Part shown: one piece after another, positions 20,061 to 28,865 of the stretch | Numbering within the stretch: the stretch's first letter is position 1 | How the letters are laid out: every line of letters starts with the position of its first letter | Assembly (NCBI GenBank): GCA_007121785.1 | Contig: SKJX01000010.1 | Span: 1 to 47,606, forward strand | Direction of reading: 5' to 3' | Source of the DNA: Nitriliruptoraceae bacterium | GTDB lineage: Bacteria; Actinomycetota; Nitriliruptoria; Nitriliruptorales; Nitriliruptoraceae | DNA length: 47,606 bases | Position numbers and translations under genes: made by a program | Notes under the pieces: generated by a model | Databases searched by the model: none | The model's input: only the letters and a program-made list of their open reading frames with translations | What the model was told of the DNA's origin: nothing

Positions 20061-20986
20061 CAACGCTCACCGCGGTGATAGGGCAGTGCGAGCGCCGAGG
20101 GCAGGTAGGCGTTGCGACCGAACAGGACCAGCATGATGAGCACGAGCGCGAACGGGATACTGAACACCACCTCCGTGCGGATGGGCACCCCGACGAGTTG
20201 CAGCGCTGTTGCGAGCGATACCGATAGCCCGTAGAGGAACGCACCGACGACGACCCAAAGCGGACGGCCCCTTGCCAACATGGCCAGCACGATAGCGATG
20301 AAGCCGCGACCACCGGTCATGAAGGGGATGAAGTTGCCTGCGTTGACGATGGCGAGGAAGGCTCCCCCGAGGCCACCACCGACACCTGCGGTCATCGCGG
20401 CGAGTGTTCGCGTGGACACGACGGACACACCAGCGGCATCGACCGCCTCCGGCCGCTCACCGACCGCACGGATCGCCAGGCCGGTTCGCGTGCGTTGGAG
20501 CGCCCAGGTGCCGAAGATGGCGGCCAGTAGCGTCAGATAGACGATGGGGTGATGACCGAAGAGCGCGCGTCCGACGACTGGCAGATCGGAGAGCCACGGG
20601 ATCGACAGGACGATCGTCCGTCCGATGCGTGGATAGGTATCCGAGAACTGCACGGCGTGCAGCAGGCTCGTTAACCCTTCGGCTCCCAGCGTGATAGCGA
20701 TACCAACGACGATCTGATCGAGTCCCATGCGGACGCAGAGCACGACCATGATGAGCGAGACCGCCGCACCCATGAGCCCCCCGGCCAGGAAGCCCATGCC
20801 CGCCGAGCCCGTCGCGAGTGTCGCGACGAAGCCCCCATAGGCGCCCATGATCATCATCCCCTCGACGCCGATGTTGAGCACGCCGGCCCGTTGCGATACG
20901 AGCTCACCGAGGCCGGCGAGCACCAGCGGCATCCCGGCCGCGAGCCCGCCGAAGATCAGCGCGGTGAGCAGCTGTTCACTCAGCAT
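20060..20986 (-). CDS. ABC importer permease, BMP/nucleoside type (subunit 2)
   Basis: A 308-residue inner-membrane permease of the BPD_transp_2 family, similar to B. subtilis NupQ/YufQ. Many hydrophobic helices; the conserved N-terminal GLGELVSQRAGVLNIGVEGMMIMGAYGG segment is typical of this class (GELI.ERAGVLNLGVEGMM). It pairs with the 403-residue permease whose gene it overlaps by 11 bp. The ABC system as a whole would import a nucleoside-like or vitamin-like solute. Confidence 0.88.
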   Translation of the reverse strand: MLSEQLLTALIFGGLAAGMPLVLAGLGELVSQRAGVLNIGVEGMMIMGAYGGFVATLATGSAGMGFLAGGLMGAAVSLIMVVLCVRMGLDQIVVGIAITLGAEGLTSLLHAVQFSDTYPRIGRTIVLSIPWLSDLPVVGRALFGHHPIVYLTLLAAIFGTWALQRTRTGLAIRAVGERPEAVDAAGVSVVSTRTLAAMTAGVGGGLGGAFLAIVNAGNFIPFMTGGRGFIAIVLAMLARGRPLWVVVGAFLYGLSVSLATALQLVGVPIRTEVVFSIPFALVLIMLVLFGRNAYLPSALALPYHRGER

Positions 20987-22187
20987 CGCGTCCCTCCCGC
21001 CTTAGACCGACGCTCGCCAGAAAGCGGGCGATCCACGGATTCCCCTTCCCGCCCCGCCGCACGGCCAGATAGTCGGTGACGGTCATGAAGATGAGAATCA
21101 GCGCGACGATGAACAGGATGAAATCGTTGGGCAAGCCGGCGTCTCTCGTCGCGAGCTCGCCGCCGTTGGCGAGGACCGCGAAGAGTGCCACGAAGGCGAT
21201 CGACGCCCAGCCGTTCATCTTCGCTAGGAAGACCAGGGGCACGACAAGCAATCCAAGTGCCGGATCCCAGTCGGCGCGCATGTAGCCCTGGACCCCGAGG
21301 AGCTCCACCGAGCCGCCCAGTCCGATGAGGAAGCCGCTGACGAGGAAGGTGAGCAGCGTCAACTTCGCAACGCCCAGGCCCGCGTGGTGCGCCGCCCTCG
21401 GGCTCGCACCGAGGATGTTGAGGCGCAGACCAATCGACGTTCGGGTCATCAGGTAGTGGACCACGAGGATGCCGATCAGGCCGATGAGGATCCCGATGTG
21501 GATGCTCGTGTCGAACAACCGCGGGAGCCGATCCGCCACCTCGATGACCGGCGTGGCGGGGAACGCACGTCCAGGGTCCTCCTCGTAGAATGGGCCCTTG
21601 ACGAGGACGTTCGCCACGTTCACGCCGATGAAAGTCATCATCAGCGTCGTGATGATCTCGTTCAGGCCGTAGTACGCCTTCATCAGAGCCGGGATCACCG
21701 TCCATGCCGCACCGATGATCCCCCCGAGCATCAGCACCAGCGTGAGCACGAGCCACCGGGGCAGGGTGGGCATCAGCATCGGTGCGACGCCGGCCGTGAA
21801 CGCCACGGCAAGGAGGAACTGGCCGTCCATCCCGAGGTTCCAAATGTTGGCCCGGAAGGCGACGATCAGGCCGGCTGCGATCAGCAGCAGGGGTGCCATC
21901 CGGATGATGGTCTCCTGTCGACCCGATTCGCTGAAGATCGCCCGGTCGACCACGGTCCCGTAGAACTCGATGGGGTCGCGGCCCATAAGCGCGAGCAGGA
22001 TCCCCCCCGCGATGACGGCCAACACCATCGGAGTCAGCGACTGGGTGACGGTCGCGAGCAGCTGTCGCACCCGGGATGGCCCAGCTGAGCCACCTTCGGG
22101 CCGGTCGATGGTGGCCGTCCGCTGCGTCGGGCCACTCCCTCCTGCGTCGGGCTCGCTGGCCGAAGGGTTGTCCGGGGAATCACTCAC
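20976..22187 (-). CDS. ABC importer permease, BMP/nucleoside type (subunit 1)
   Basis: A 403-residue membrane protein like NupP/YufP. After a charged, probably disordered N-terminus (about 35 residues) come about ten hydrophobic helices, with WNLGMDGQFLLAVAFTAG and MKAYYGLNEIITTLMMTFIGVNVANVL, the latter typical of the family. The GTG start overlaps the ATP-binding gene's stop (GTGA). It forms a heterodimer with the next permease. Confidence 0.88.
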   Translation of the reverse strand: MSDSPDNPSASEPDAGGSGPTQRTATIDRPEGGSAGPSRVRQLLATVTQSLTPMVLAVIAGGILLALMGRDPIEFYGTVVDRAIFSESGRQETIIRMAPLLLIAAGLIVAFRANIWNLGMDGQFLLAVAFTAGVAPMLMPTLPRWLVLTLVLMLGGIIGAAWTVIPALMKAYYGLNEIITTLMMTFIGVNVANVLVKGPFYEEDPGRAFPATPVIEVADRLPRLFDTSIHIGILIGLIGILVVHYLMTRTSIGLRLNILGASPRAAHHAGLGVAKLTLLTFLVSGFLIGLGGSVELLGVQGYMRADWDPALGLLVVPLVFLAKMNGWASIAFVALFAVLANGGELATRDAGLPNDFILFIVALILIFMTVTDYLAVRRGGKGNPWIARFLASVGLRREGRDAE

Positions 22188-23845
22188 GCCGCGACCTCGC
22201 CGACCATGTACTCACCGATCCGCTCCTCCGCGCCGGGGCCGTTCTCAACGACGCCCACGACCCTGCCCCTGGACATCACCGCGATCCGGTCGGAGATCTC
22301 GAGCAGCTCGTCCAGGCTGGTCGACATCACCAGTGCGGCCACTCCTCGTTCGGCCTGCTCTCGGATCCGCAGACGGACGGCCTGCGTGGTGCGGACATCG
22401 AGTCCGTACGTGGGCTTGTTGTAGACGACGACGCGGGGCTCGAAGGCCAGCTCGCGAGCGAGCAGGACCTTCTGCATGTTGCCCCCGGACAACTTGCCGA
22501 TCGGGGTGTCGGGTCCCGGTGCTCGCACGTCGAATGCCTCGATGACCGATTCGGTGTACGAACGGATGGCGGCGTTCTGCACCGCCCCACGCTTCCAGAA
22601 CGGTTCCTGACCGATGCGCTTGAGCAGCAGGTTCAGTCCGATCGGCATCGTGCGCACGGTTCCCTCGCCGTGCCGTTCATCCGTCAGGTAGCGAAGGCCG
22701 AGGCGCTGCCTGGAGCTGATGCCGAGCCCGGTCACCTCCCGTTCGGTCGCGCCGTCGTGCAGCACGATCGCGCCAGTGTCGGCATCCCGCTGACCGGCTA
22801 TCACCTCCGCCAGTTCCCGCTGACCGTTGCCGTCCACACCAGCCACCCCGAGAATCTCCCCCTGGTAGAGCTCCAAGTCGATGTCGTGGAGTCCGTGGCT
22901 GCTTGCGACAGGGGCGAGCGAAACCCCGCGGATCCGCAGGGCCGTCGCCGTTTCCGCATGCTGCCGACGACCGCTCCCAGCGGCGGAGGGGTCGTGACCC
23001 GACTCGTGGCGGACCTCGGCGGAGAGCTCGGCGACACCTGCCAACTCGCCGGATTCGTCCCCGAACATCAGGGAGACGATCCGCTCCTGAAGCTGGTCGT
23101 TGTCCAGTGATCGCAGATCGTCGGCGGAGAGCCGCCCAGCGACGCGCCCCTGGCGCAGCACGCACACGCCGTCGCCCATCCGCAGAGCCTCGTGAAGCTT
23201 GTGGGTGATGAAGATGACGGCGAGCCCGTGCTCCTTGAGGCTGTCGATCATCTTCGCCAACTCGTCGATGCCGCGCGGGGTGAGCATGGACGTCGGCTCA
23301 TCGAGGATCAGGACCGTCGTCCCCTTCCACAACGCCTTGATGATCTCGACGACCTGCTGCTGGCCGAGGGCCAGGTCACCCGCCCGCGCATGTGGGTCGA
23401 CCTCGGCCCCCAACATCCCCGCTAGCTGCTCGAGCCGTTCCCGTGCCTCCGACGCGTCGAGGATCAGCTTCTCGGACGCACCGAGCATGAGGTTCTCGAT
23501 CACGCTCAACGTGGGAACCAGCGTCGAGTGCTGGTAAACCATGCCGATACCCAGATCCAGGGCCTGCCGTGGATCGGCGATCACGGTCTGTTCACCGTTG
23601 ACGTAGATCGCTCCCTCATCCGGCGACTGCATGCCACTCAGGATGCTCATCAAGGTCGACTTACCGGCACCGTTCTCGCCGAGTAGACAGAGCACCTCAC
23701 CGGGCTCGACAGCGAGGTGGATGTCATCGTTCGCCAGCACGCCAGGGAACCGCTTCGTGATGCCCTGCAACTCGACGACCGGCGTGCGCTCACTTGGCTC
23801 GAACTGGCCTTCGGTGCCTGTCTGCGCGGGGTTCTGGTAGGTCAC
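22184..23845 (-). CDS. ABC importer ATPase, two nucleotide-binding domains (BMP type)
   Basis: A 553-residue protein with tandem ATPase domains, as in NupO/YufO and sugar-type importers. The first domain has Walker A GENGAGKST near residue 53, signature LALGQQQVVEI and Walker B VLILDEPTS. The second has a degenerate Walker A (GVDGNGQRE), as usual for the class, and a signature LSGGNMQKVLLAREL. It lies 177 bp after the binding-protein gene, separated from it by a strong hairpin, and overlaps the permease gene downstream. Confidence 0.9.
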   Translation of the reverse strand: MTYQNPAQTGTEGQFEPSERTPVVELQGITKRFPGVLANDDIHLAVEPGEVLCLLGENGAGKSTLMSILSGMQSPDEGAIYVNGEQTVIADPRQALDLGIGMVYQHSTLVPTLSVIENLMLGASEKLILDASEARERLEQLAGMLGAEVDPHARAGDLALGQQQVVEIIKALWKGTTVLILDEPTSMLTPRGIDELAKMIDSLKEHGLAVIFITHKLHEALRMGDGVCVLRQGRVAGRLSADDLRSLDNDQLQERIVSLMFGDESGELAGVAELSAEVRHESGHDPSAAGSGRRQHAETATALRIRGVSLAPVASSHGLHDIDLELYQGEILGVAGVDGNGQRELAEVIAGQRDADTGAIVLHDGATEREVTGLGISSRQRLGLRYLTDERHGEGTVRTMPIGLNLLLKRIGQEPFWKRGAVQNAAIRSYTESVIEAFDVRAPGPDTPIGKLSGGNMQKVLLARELAFEPRVVVYNKPTYGLDVRTTQAVRLRIREQAERGVAALVMSTSLDELLEISDRIAVMSRGRVVGVVENGPGAEERIGEYMVGEVAA

Positions 23846-23950
23846 ACTCGCACCCTCCTCGGCGCCGTCACGCCAGGGTCACTGCTCGGACGTTCCATCC
23901 GGCTGTCGCGATGAGCGCCAGTCGCCCAACTCACCGCCGCCCGAGCGCCG

Positions 23951-24000
23951 TGTTGCCCGGTCGGGAGCGGTAGCGAACCACCTGCTCCCGCCGGGCAACA
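23951..24000 (-). terminator. Strong hairpin between binding-protein and ATPase genes
   Basis: TGTTGCCCGG (23951-23960) pairs with CCGGGCAACA (23991-24000), and CGGGAGC (23962-23968) with GCTCCCG (23984-23990): 17 pairs with a single bulged T and a 15-base loop. It lies 22 bases after the bmp-type gene's stop. Without a U-tract it may act as a partial terminator or RNA-end stabiliser, so that the binding protein is made in excess over the membrane parts. Confidence 0.75.
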
Positions 24001-24022
24001 CGCGCCATGCGTCTATCCGACC

Positions 24023-25174
24023 TCAGTCAAGCATCGCTTCGACCTCATCGAAGGTCCGCGGTGCGGAGATATCGATCTCGCCCGCGATGATCGACTCACG
24101 CGCCTCCTCGACCTGCTCCCAGACATCGTCCGGGATGTTCTCGGTCTGGATCAGATCGATGCCCTCATTGGCGAGGCTCATGGAGTAGTTCTCCTCACCG
24201 AAGGTGCCGGCTTCCACGTCCTGGATCGCTTCGTAGTAGACCGCACCGAAGTCCCAGAAGATACCGCTCAGCAGGATGTTCTCGTCGTCGACCTCCCGCT
24301 TGTCGCCGATGACGTCGATGTACCACACGTCATCATCGGCCGACTCGATCGCACGCATGATCCCGAACGCTGAACCGTCCCCGTTGCCGAGGATGACGTC
24401 CGCGCCACTCGCGATGACGCTCTCGGTCACACGCGTCCCACCTTCAACGTCCGCGTAGGCAGCCTCACCGATCGAAGCAGCGACGATCTCGACGTCAGGA
24501 TCCACCGAACGGGCGCCGTCGATGAACCCGCCCGAGTGCATCGCCCAGTTGAAGTCTGCGGTCGCGGAAACGACGATACCGAGGGTGCCGGTCTCGGTCA
24601 TGTTCGCGGCGACGATGCCGGCCAGGTAGCCGCCCTCGAAGGCGTCGACCTCGACGAATGCGCTGACCCCCGGCTCACGCGAGTCCGGTGAGTCGTAGAC
24701 GATCATCGGCACGTCGGTCTCCTCCGCGACCTCCTTTGCAGCCACGCCGTAGCCACTGGCGTGCGCGAAGACCAGCTGTGACTCCTCTGCCAGCTGCCTC
24801 AGCGTGGACACGGGTGCCTCGTAGCCGAGCCCTCCGGCGACCTCGATCTCGGCGCCGTGTCGCTCCGCGGCGCGCTCGGCGCCCTCGATACCGGCTTGGT
24901 TCCAGCCGAAGTCGGTGGGCTCCTCGGGAGCCGCGACGCCAACCCTGGTCACCTCGACCCCGGCGGCTTCTTCGTCCGCGGGCTCTTCGTCCGCGGGCTC
25001 CTCGTCCGCGGGCTCCTCGTCCTCGACCTCCTCAGCTGGCTCCTCCTCGGCGGGCTCATCCGCGGGCGCCTCGTCGACGGGGTCCTCATCGGCCCCACAG
25101 GCCGCCACGACGAGCGCGACGGCCGCAAGGAGCGCCAACGGTCCTCGCCGCCACGCCCAATTCTGTTTCCTCAT
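24023..25174 (-). CDS. BMP-family substrate-binding lipoprotein
   Basis: A 383-residue solute-binding lipoprotein of the Bmp/PnrA family. The signal peptide ends in VVAACG (lipobox Cys near 26), followed by an acidic linker of repeated PADEE units, then a two-lobed domain: TDFGWNQAGIEGAERAAE, LVFAHASGYG, GNGDGSAFGIMRAIES. Family members bind purine nucleosides, and in spirochetes riboflavin. In this island a B6 vitamer (pyridoxine or pyridoxal) is the natural guess. Start: ATG 25174 with GGGAGG six bases upstream; an ATG eight codons earlier lacks a site. It heads a six-gene operon. Confidence 0.87.
   Translation of the reverse strand: MRKQNWAWRRGPLALLAAVALVVAACGADEDPVDEAPADEPAEEEPAEEVEDEEPADEEPADEEPADEEAAGVEVTRVGVAAPEEPTDFGWNQAGIEGAERAAERHGAEIEVAGGLGYEAPVSTLRQLAEESQLVFAHASGYGVAAKEVAEETDVPMIVYDSPDSREPGVSAFVEVDAFEGGYLAGIVAANMTETGTLGIVVSATADFNWAMHSGGFIDGARSVDPDVEIVAASIGEAAYADVEGGTRVTESVIASGADVILGNGDGSAFGIMRAIESADDDVWYIDVIGDKREVDDENILLSGIFWDFGAVYYEAIQDVEAGTFGEENYSMSLANEGIDLIQTENIPDDVWEQVEEARESIIAGEIDISAPRTFDEVEAMLD
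24966..25030 (-). repeat. In-frame 15-bp repeats encoding an acidic linker
   Basis: Repeated units reading roughly GAGGAGCCCGCGGAC on the coding strand give PADEE repeats just after the lipoprotein anchor. The design resembles the Ala-Asp-Glu repeats in the other binding lipoprotein at about 46805-46905. Confidence 0.7.
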
Positions 25175-25479
25175 GTGCTGCCTCCCAGATCCACGCATCG
25201 GAATTGCTCGGTCCTCACCTCACCGCGGTGTCGCGATGACTCCACTGATCAGCCCGATCGATGAACCTCCGTCGAAGGTGCTCGTCAACCACGTGGACGG
25301 CGACCCAGGCCACAGTTGCAGCGCGGATCCCGCTCGATGTGGTGACGGCGTCGGTAGCGCCCTCCTGCGCCGGGTTGATCTCCTACGTGACGAAACTGCG
25401 CTTCCAAGTGTCCGAGGCACGACGAACGGTCTTCTACTAGAGCGTTCGTAGAATACTCCATCGCTTTGTTGACAGTCAA
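25175..25479 (-). promoter_or_regulatory. Long leader of the BMP-transporter operon
   Basis: No credible gene lies here. A promoter-like pair and operator sit at the upstream end (25450-25480), which would give a transcript leader of about 270 bases before the binding-protein ATG. I recognise no known riboswitch in it. Short open frames in the leader have no convincing start signals. Confidence 0.5.
25450..25479 (-). promoter_or_regulatory. Promoter-like pair of the BMP-transporter operon
   Basis: On the minus strand, TTGACT (25479-25474) and TATTCT (25455-25450) are 18 bp apart, resembling a sigma-70-type promoter. The GntR-type palindrome covers the -35 element, so a bound repressor would block it. 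Confidence 0.5.
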
Positions 25480-25480
25480 C
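25468..25480. promoter_or_regulatory. Island operator 1: GTTGACAGTCAAC
   Basis: Perfect 13-bp palindrome (6-bp arms, central A), touching the last base of the M20 gene's stop and placed upstream of the BMP-transporter operon. The same palindrome occurs at 47203-47215 and, with one mismatch, at 40835-40847. Likely target of the GntR/FCD regulator encoded at 40068-40778. Confidence 0.75.
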
Positions 25481-26646
25481 TAATCGCTGCTGGAAGCGTC
25501 ATTCCGATCCGGCGACCACGTAGCCAGTAGCCCCGCACCGGTCATGGCGACCACACGGGCCAGGTCGTAGGCTGCCGAGCGCCCAGCCATCGACGTGAAT
25601 TCCGCAGCGCCGGCGGGGGTATGGAACATCCACCCCTCCGGCCTGCCGACACCGATGAGCGCCGATGGGACGCGTCGGCTGATCTCCCCGAAGTCCGTCG
25701 CGAACGGCAGTGGTGGCGGGTCCGGCTCGAAGCTGCGCCCGAGTGACCGGAAGGCCTCCGCGACGAAGCTCGTCACCTGCGGGTCGTGCTGGATGCCCGG
25801 CGTCGTACGCTGTGCCTCCCACGCCCCATGGGGGACGTCCGCGCGCAGCCGCTCGGCTCGGGCGTCGACCGCAGCCTTGGACGCGTCGATGATCAGCACG
25901 TCCGCATCGAGCCGAAGCGCGCTGCCCTCCTCGACGTCACCGTCGAGCACGAGCGACTCCAACATGACGTGCGCAGGCTCGTAGGACTGCGTAGCAGTCA
26001 GCAGCGCGGTCAACGCAAGCAGGGGCTGCTGCATGGTGTCGGCTCGGAGACTTCGCGTGCCTGCAACGACGAGCCGCTCCCGCCGCATCCACTGGCTCTC
26101 GAGCGAAACCGTGTCTATGAACTCCGGATGGGCGTAGAGCGCCACGTCCACGTCATCCCATACACCAGCCGCGGCTGTGAGCGCCTTGCCCGGTCCTCGG
26201 GCGACCGTTCCGGGAGCGTGGATCTCGTCGGCCGGGCATCCAACTACCACGAACCGTCCGGCGAGCCGGTCACGGACGGAGGCGAGCGCCCGGGCAGCTC
26301 CCACGACCCCCGCGGAGATCGGACCGTGGCCACACGCATGGATGGGCTCGGGGCTCCCGTCGGCCGAGCGACCGGGGACCGCGTCGAAAACGGCGACGAC
26401 CCCCACGGTCGGGCCGGGTGAACCGCAAGCGAGCGTTGCCCGGAAGGCCGTGCCCATGTCGGCGAGCCCGCGCTCGACCTCAAGTCCACCGTCGGCGAGC
26501 GCGTCGCCCAGGAAGCCCGCACACTCGTGTTCTTCGTGTGCGAGCTCGGGGTGATCGTGGACGAAGGTCAGCGTGCGGTCGATCACGGCCGACTGAGCGT
26601 CGATGGCCTCCACGATCTCCCCCGCATGGAGCTCGAAACGGCTCAT
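25480..26646 (-). CDS. M20D-type amidohydrolase
   Basis: A 388-residue metallo-hydrolase of the M20D group (IAA-amino-acid and p-aminobenzoyl-glutamate hydrolases, ACY1L2-like). The metal-site region reads PIHACGHGPISAG where most members have MHACGHDxH, so the usual Asp is Gly. A later PADEIHAPG replaces the usual PAEE. A C-terminal MFHTPAGAAEFTSMAG supplies a His. The altered ligands suggest a changed or weakened activity. Start: ATG 26646 after AAGGG. It is the last gene of the enzyme operon, 40 bp after the PurM-fold gene. It could cleave the N-acyl product of ring opening, but this is inference. Confidence 0.75.
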   Translation of the reverse strand: MSRFELHAGEIVEAIDAQSAVIDRTLTFVHDHPELAHEEHECAGFLGDALADGGLEVERGLADMGTAFRATLACGSPGPTVGVVAVFDAVPGRSADGSPEPIHACGHGPISAGVVGAARALASVRDRLAGRFVVVGCPADEIHAPGTVARGPGKALTAAAGVWDDVDVALYAHPEFIDTVSLESQWMRRERLVVAGTRSLRADTMQQPLLALTALLTATQSYEPAHVMLESLVLDGDVEEGSALRLDADVLIIDASKAAVDARAERLRADVPHGAWEAQRTTPGIQHDPQVTSFVAEAFRSLGRSFEPDPPPLPFATDFGEISRRVPSALIGVGRPEGWMFHTPAGAAEFTSMAGRSAAYDLARVVAMTGAGLLATWSPDRNDASSSD

Positions 26647-26686
26647 CCGTGACCCTTCCCTCGCCATCGCGGTTCTCGCCCGACGT

Positions 26687-27685
26687 TCACGCCCCGACGC
26701 GGTAGAGCTCGTCAGCCTCAGGGGGTTCAAGCGGCTGCGGACCCGCCGCGGTCAGCACCCGCGACGGGCCGTCGACGACCCAGCCGATCTGAGCCGCAGG
26801 GACACCCTCCTCCGCGAGCCGCGTGAGCAGCGTGCCGAGACGATCCGACGCGACCGTGATCAGCATGACACCGCTGGAGACGAGCCGGTACGGATCGATC
26901 TCGAAGTGCGCGCACACCGCCTTGGTCACGTCGCTGACGGGTATCGCCGCCAACTCCACCTCGATCCCGTGGCCGCACGCGTCCGCCATCTCCCAGGTGG
27001 CCCCGAGGACGCCGCCCTCGGTCGCGTCGTGCATCCCCGAGACACCGACCTGCCCGCCGATCCGCCCCTCGCTGACGACGCTCAGATCATCCGCGTAGGT
27101 CCGGGCGGTCTCCAGACCCTCCTGACCGAGCACGCGGGCGAGCTCGTCGGTCCGGTCCATGGCCAGGATGCTTGCGCCCTCGATCCCCGCATGCTTGGTC
27201 ATGACGAGCGCGTCACCGACGGCCGCCCCTCCGGTGTAGACAACCCGGTCCCGCGCCTGGCGACCCAGCACGGTGGCACTGACGAGCATGCGCGTGACGA
27301 CGTCGGTGACCTCCGTGTGTCCACCCACGATCTGCACGTCGATGCTTCGCGCAGCCTCGTTCGCCTGACGTACGACCTCCCGCAGCTCCTCCTCCGTGCT
27401 CGTCGGTGGTGCGAGCACCGTCAGCGTCATGGCGACGGGTTCGGCCCCCGCCGAGGCGATGTCGTTCGACGCGACGTTCACGATCAACCGTCCGATGTCA
27501 CTCGTCGCTCCGGTGATCGGATCCGTGCTGACGACACACAGCGCGTCGCCGAAATCCACGACCGCGCAGTCCTCACCGACACCGGATCCCTGGACGACCT
27601 CTGGCCGGCGGTGACTGAGCTGCGAGATGACGAGCTCCTCGAGCACCTCGTTGGGAACCTTCCCGATCTCCATGTGATGACCCAT
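26687..27685 (-). CDS. PurM-fold (AIR synthase/HypE-related) ATP-binding protein
   Basis: A 332-residue protein of the AIR-synthase superfamily, which includes HypE, ThiL, SelD and PurM. Visible: GVGEDCAVV near residue 35, VSTDPITG, the dimer-core segment VNVASNDIASAGAEPVAMTLTVLAP near 72-96, IVGGHTEV, and the C-terminal lobe starting GVSGMHDATEGGVLGA. It lacks the C-terminal Cys motif of true HypE. It would use ATP, perhaps as a kinase or activator, but the substrate is unknown. M1 and M5 are both possible starts. Its place among catabolic enzymes is unexpected. Confidence 0.7.
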   Translation of the reverse strand: MGHHMEIGKVPNEVLEELVISQLSHRRPEVVQGSGVGEDCAVVDFGDALCVVSTDPITGATSDIGRLIVNVASNDIASAGAEPVAMTLTVLAPPTSTEEELREVVRQANEAARSIDVQIVGGHTEVTDVVTRMLVSATVLGRQARDRVVYTGGAAVGDALVMTKHAGIEGASILAMDRTDELARVLGQEGLETARTYADDLSVVSEGRIGGQVGVSGMHDATEGGVLGATWEMADACGHGIEVELAAIPVSDVTKAVCAHFEIDPYRLVSSGVMLITVASDRLGTLLTRLAEEGVPAAQIGWVVDGPSRVLTAAGPQPLEPPEADELYRVGA

Positions 27686-27719
27686 CTGTCGTCGTACGTT
27701 CCGTTCGTACCGCGGCCGG

Positions 27720-28865
27720 TCAGAGCGTCGGCCTCCGGCGGACGGGGTCCGCGAGGAGGTCTCCGATGAGCACGGCCGCCAACGCCGTGCGTTCGGGTAT
27801 CCGTTCGACGATCACGTGCTCATCCTCGGCGTGAGCACCGCCCCCGACCGCGCCGAGACCGTCGATGACGGGCGCACCCGCCTCAGCGGCCAGGTTCGCA
27901 TCCGAGACGCCACCCACGCCTACCCCGGGAGGCGGCGTGACCCCGATCGTCTCGGCGGCCCGCCCGACTCGGCCGAAGAGCTCCCGTGTGCTCACCGCGT
28001 CCATCGGCTGACGGTTGATCTCGCCCTCGACGGTGAGCTCGACACCCGGAAGGCTCGCGACCCAGGAGCAGAGCTCCTGATGCACCCGGAGCTGCTCCTC
28101 GTAGGTCGCTGCCCGGACGTCGATCTCGACCGTGGCGCTGGCGGGGACGACGTTGCTGGCGGTCCCTGCGGTCGCGAGCGTGGGCGTCACGCTCGTTCCG
28201 AGCTCCGGACGGGCCAGTGCCTCGGCCGCCAGGACCTGGTGTGCCGCATCGACCAGCGCATTGGCGCCGCGCTCCGGCTCCAGGCCGGCGTGGGCCGCAC
28301 GGCCGGCCGTACGCAGCGTGTAGCGCGACAGCCCCTTGCGCTCGGTCTTGACCGCATCGCCGGCGGCCCCCTCGAAGACGAGCACCGCCTCGGCACGGCG
28401 TGCCCCTTCGATGATGAGCTCCCGTGAGGTCGGAGACCCGATCTCCTCGTCCGAGGTGACGAGCAGTTCGATGCCGGTCGGATCATCGAGCATCGCCACG
28501 GCCGTCACGGCCTGGACGAGTCCGGCCTTCATGTCGAACACCCCGGGGCCGAGGAGCCGATCGTCCCGTCGCTCGAAGGGTCGCCGCTGCAGGGTCCCGT
28601 GGGGCCAGACCGTGTCGAGGTGGCCGACGAGCAACACCCGCGGTCGACCCAGGATCCACCGCAGGTGGGTGACACCGTCGACCTCGACCCGCTCAGCCGA
28701 TACGCCGAGCTGGCTATCGACGAGAGAGTCGAGCACCTCGCCGCATGCGCAGACGGCATCGGGATCGGATGACGGCGATTCCGCCGACACGAGCGTGCCC
28801 ACCTGGTCGAGCAGCTCCGGCAGCCCTCGCTCGAGCTCCCGCACGAGCTGTATCGGATCGGCCAT
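27720..28865 (-). CDS. M20 metallopeptidase, carboxypeptidase G2-like
   Basis: A 381-residue hydrolase of the M20A/CPG2 group. Metal and catalytic residues are visible in order: LLVGHLDTVWP (H, D), GVFDMKAG (bridging Asp), TSDEEIGS (catalytic Glu pair), AAHAG in the dimer domain, and GGAHAEDEHV at the C-terminus. Such enzymes release amino acids or acids from N-acyl or folate-like conjugates. The ATG at 28865 overlaps the alanine dehydrogenase stop as TGATG, so the two are translationally coupled. In the B6 reading it is a candidate for hydrolysing the N-acetylated ring-opening product. Confidence 0.82.
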   Translation of the reverse strand: MADPIQLVRELERGLPELLDQVGTLVSAESPSSDPDAVCACGEVLDSLVDSQLGVSAERVEVDGVTHLRWILGRPRVLLVGHLDTVWPHGTLQRRPFERRDDRLLGPGVFDMKAGLVQAVTAVAMLDDPTGIELLVTSDEEIGSPTSRELIIEGARRAEAVLVFEGAAGDAVKTERKGLSRYTLRTAGRAAHAGLEPERGANALVDAAHQVLAAEALARPELGTSVTPTLATAGTASNVVPASATVEIDVRAATYEEQLRVHQELCSWVASLPGVELTVEGEINRQPMDAVSTRELFGRVGRAAETIGVTPPPGVGVGGVSDANLAAEAGAPVIDGLGAVGGGAHAEDEHVIVERIPERTALAAVLIGDLLADPVRRRPTL

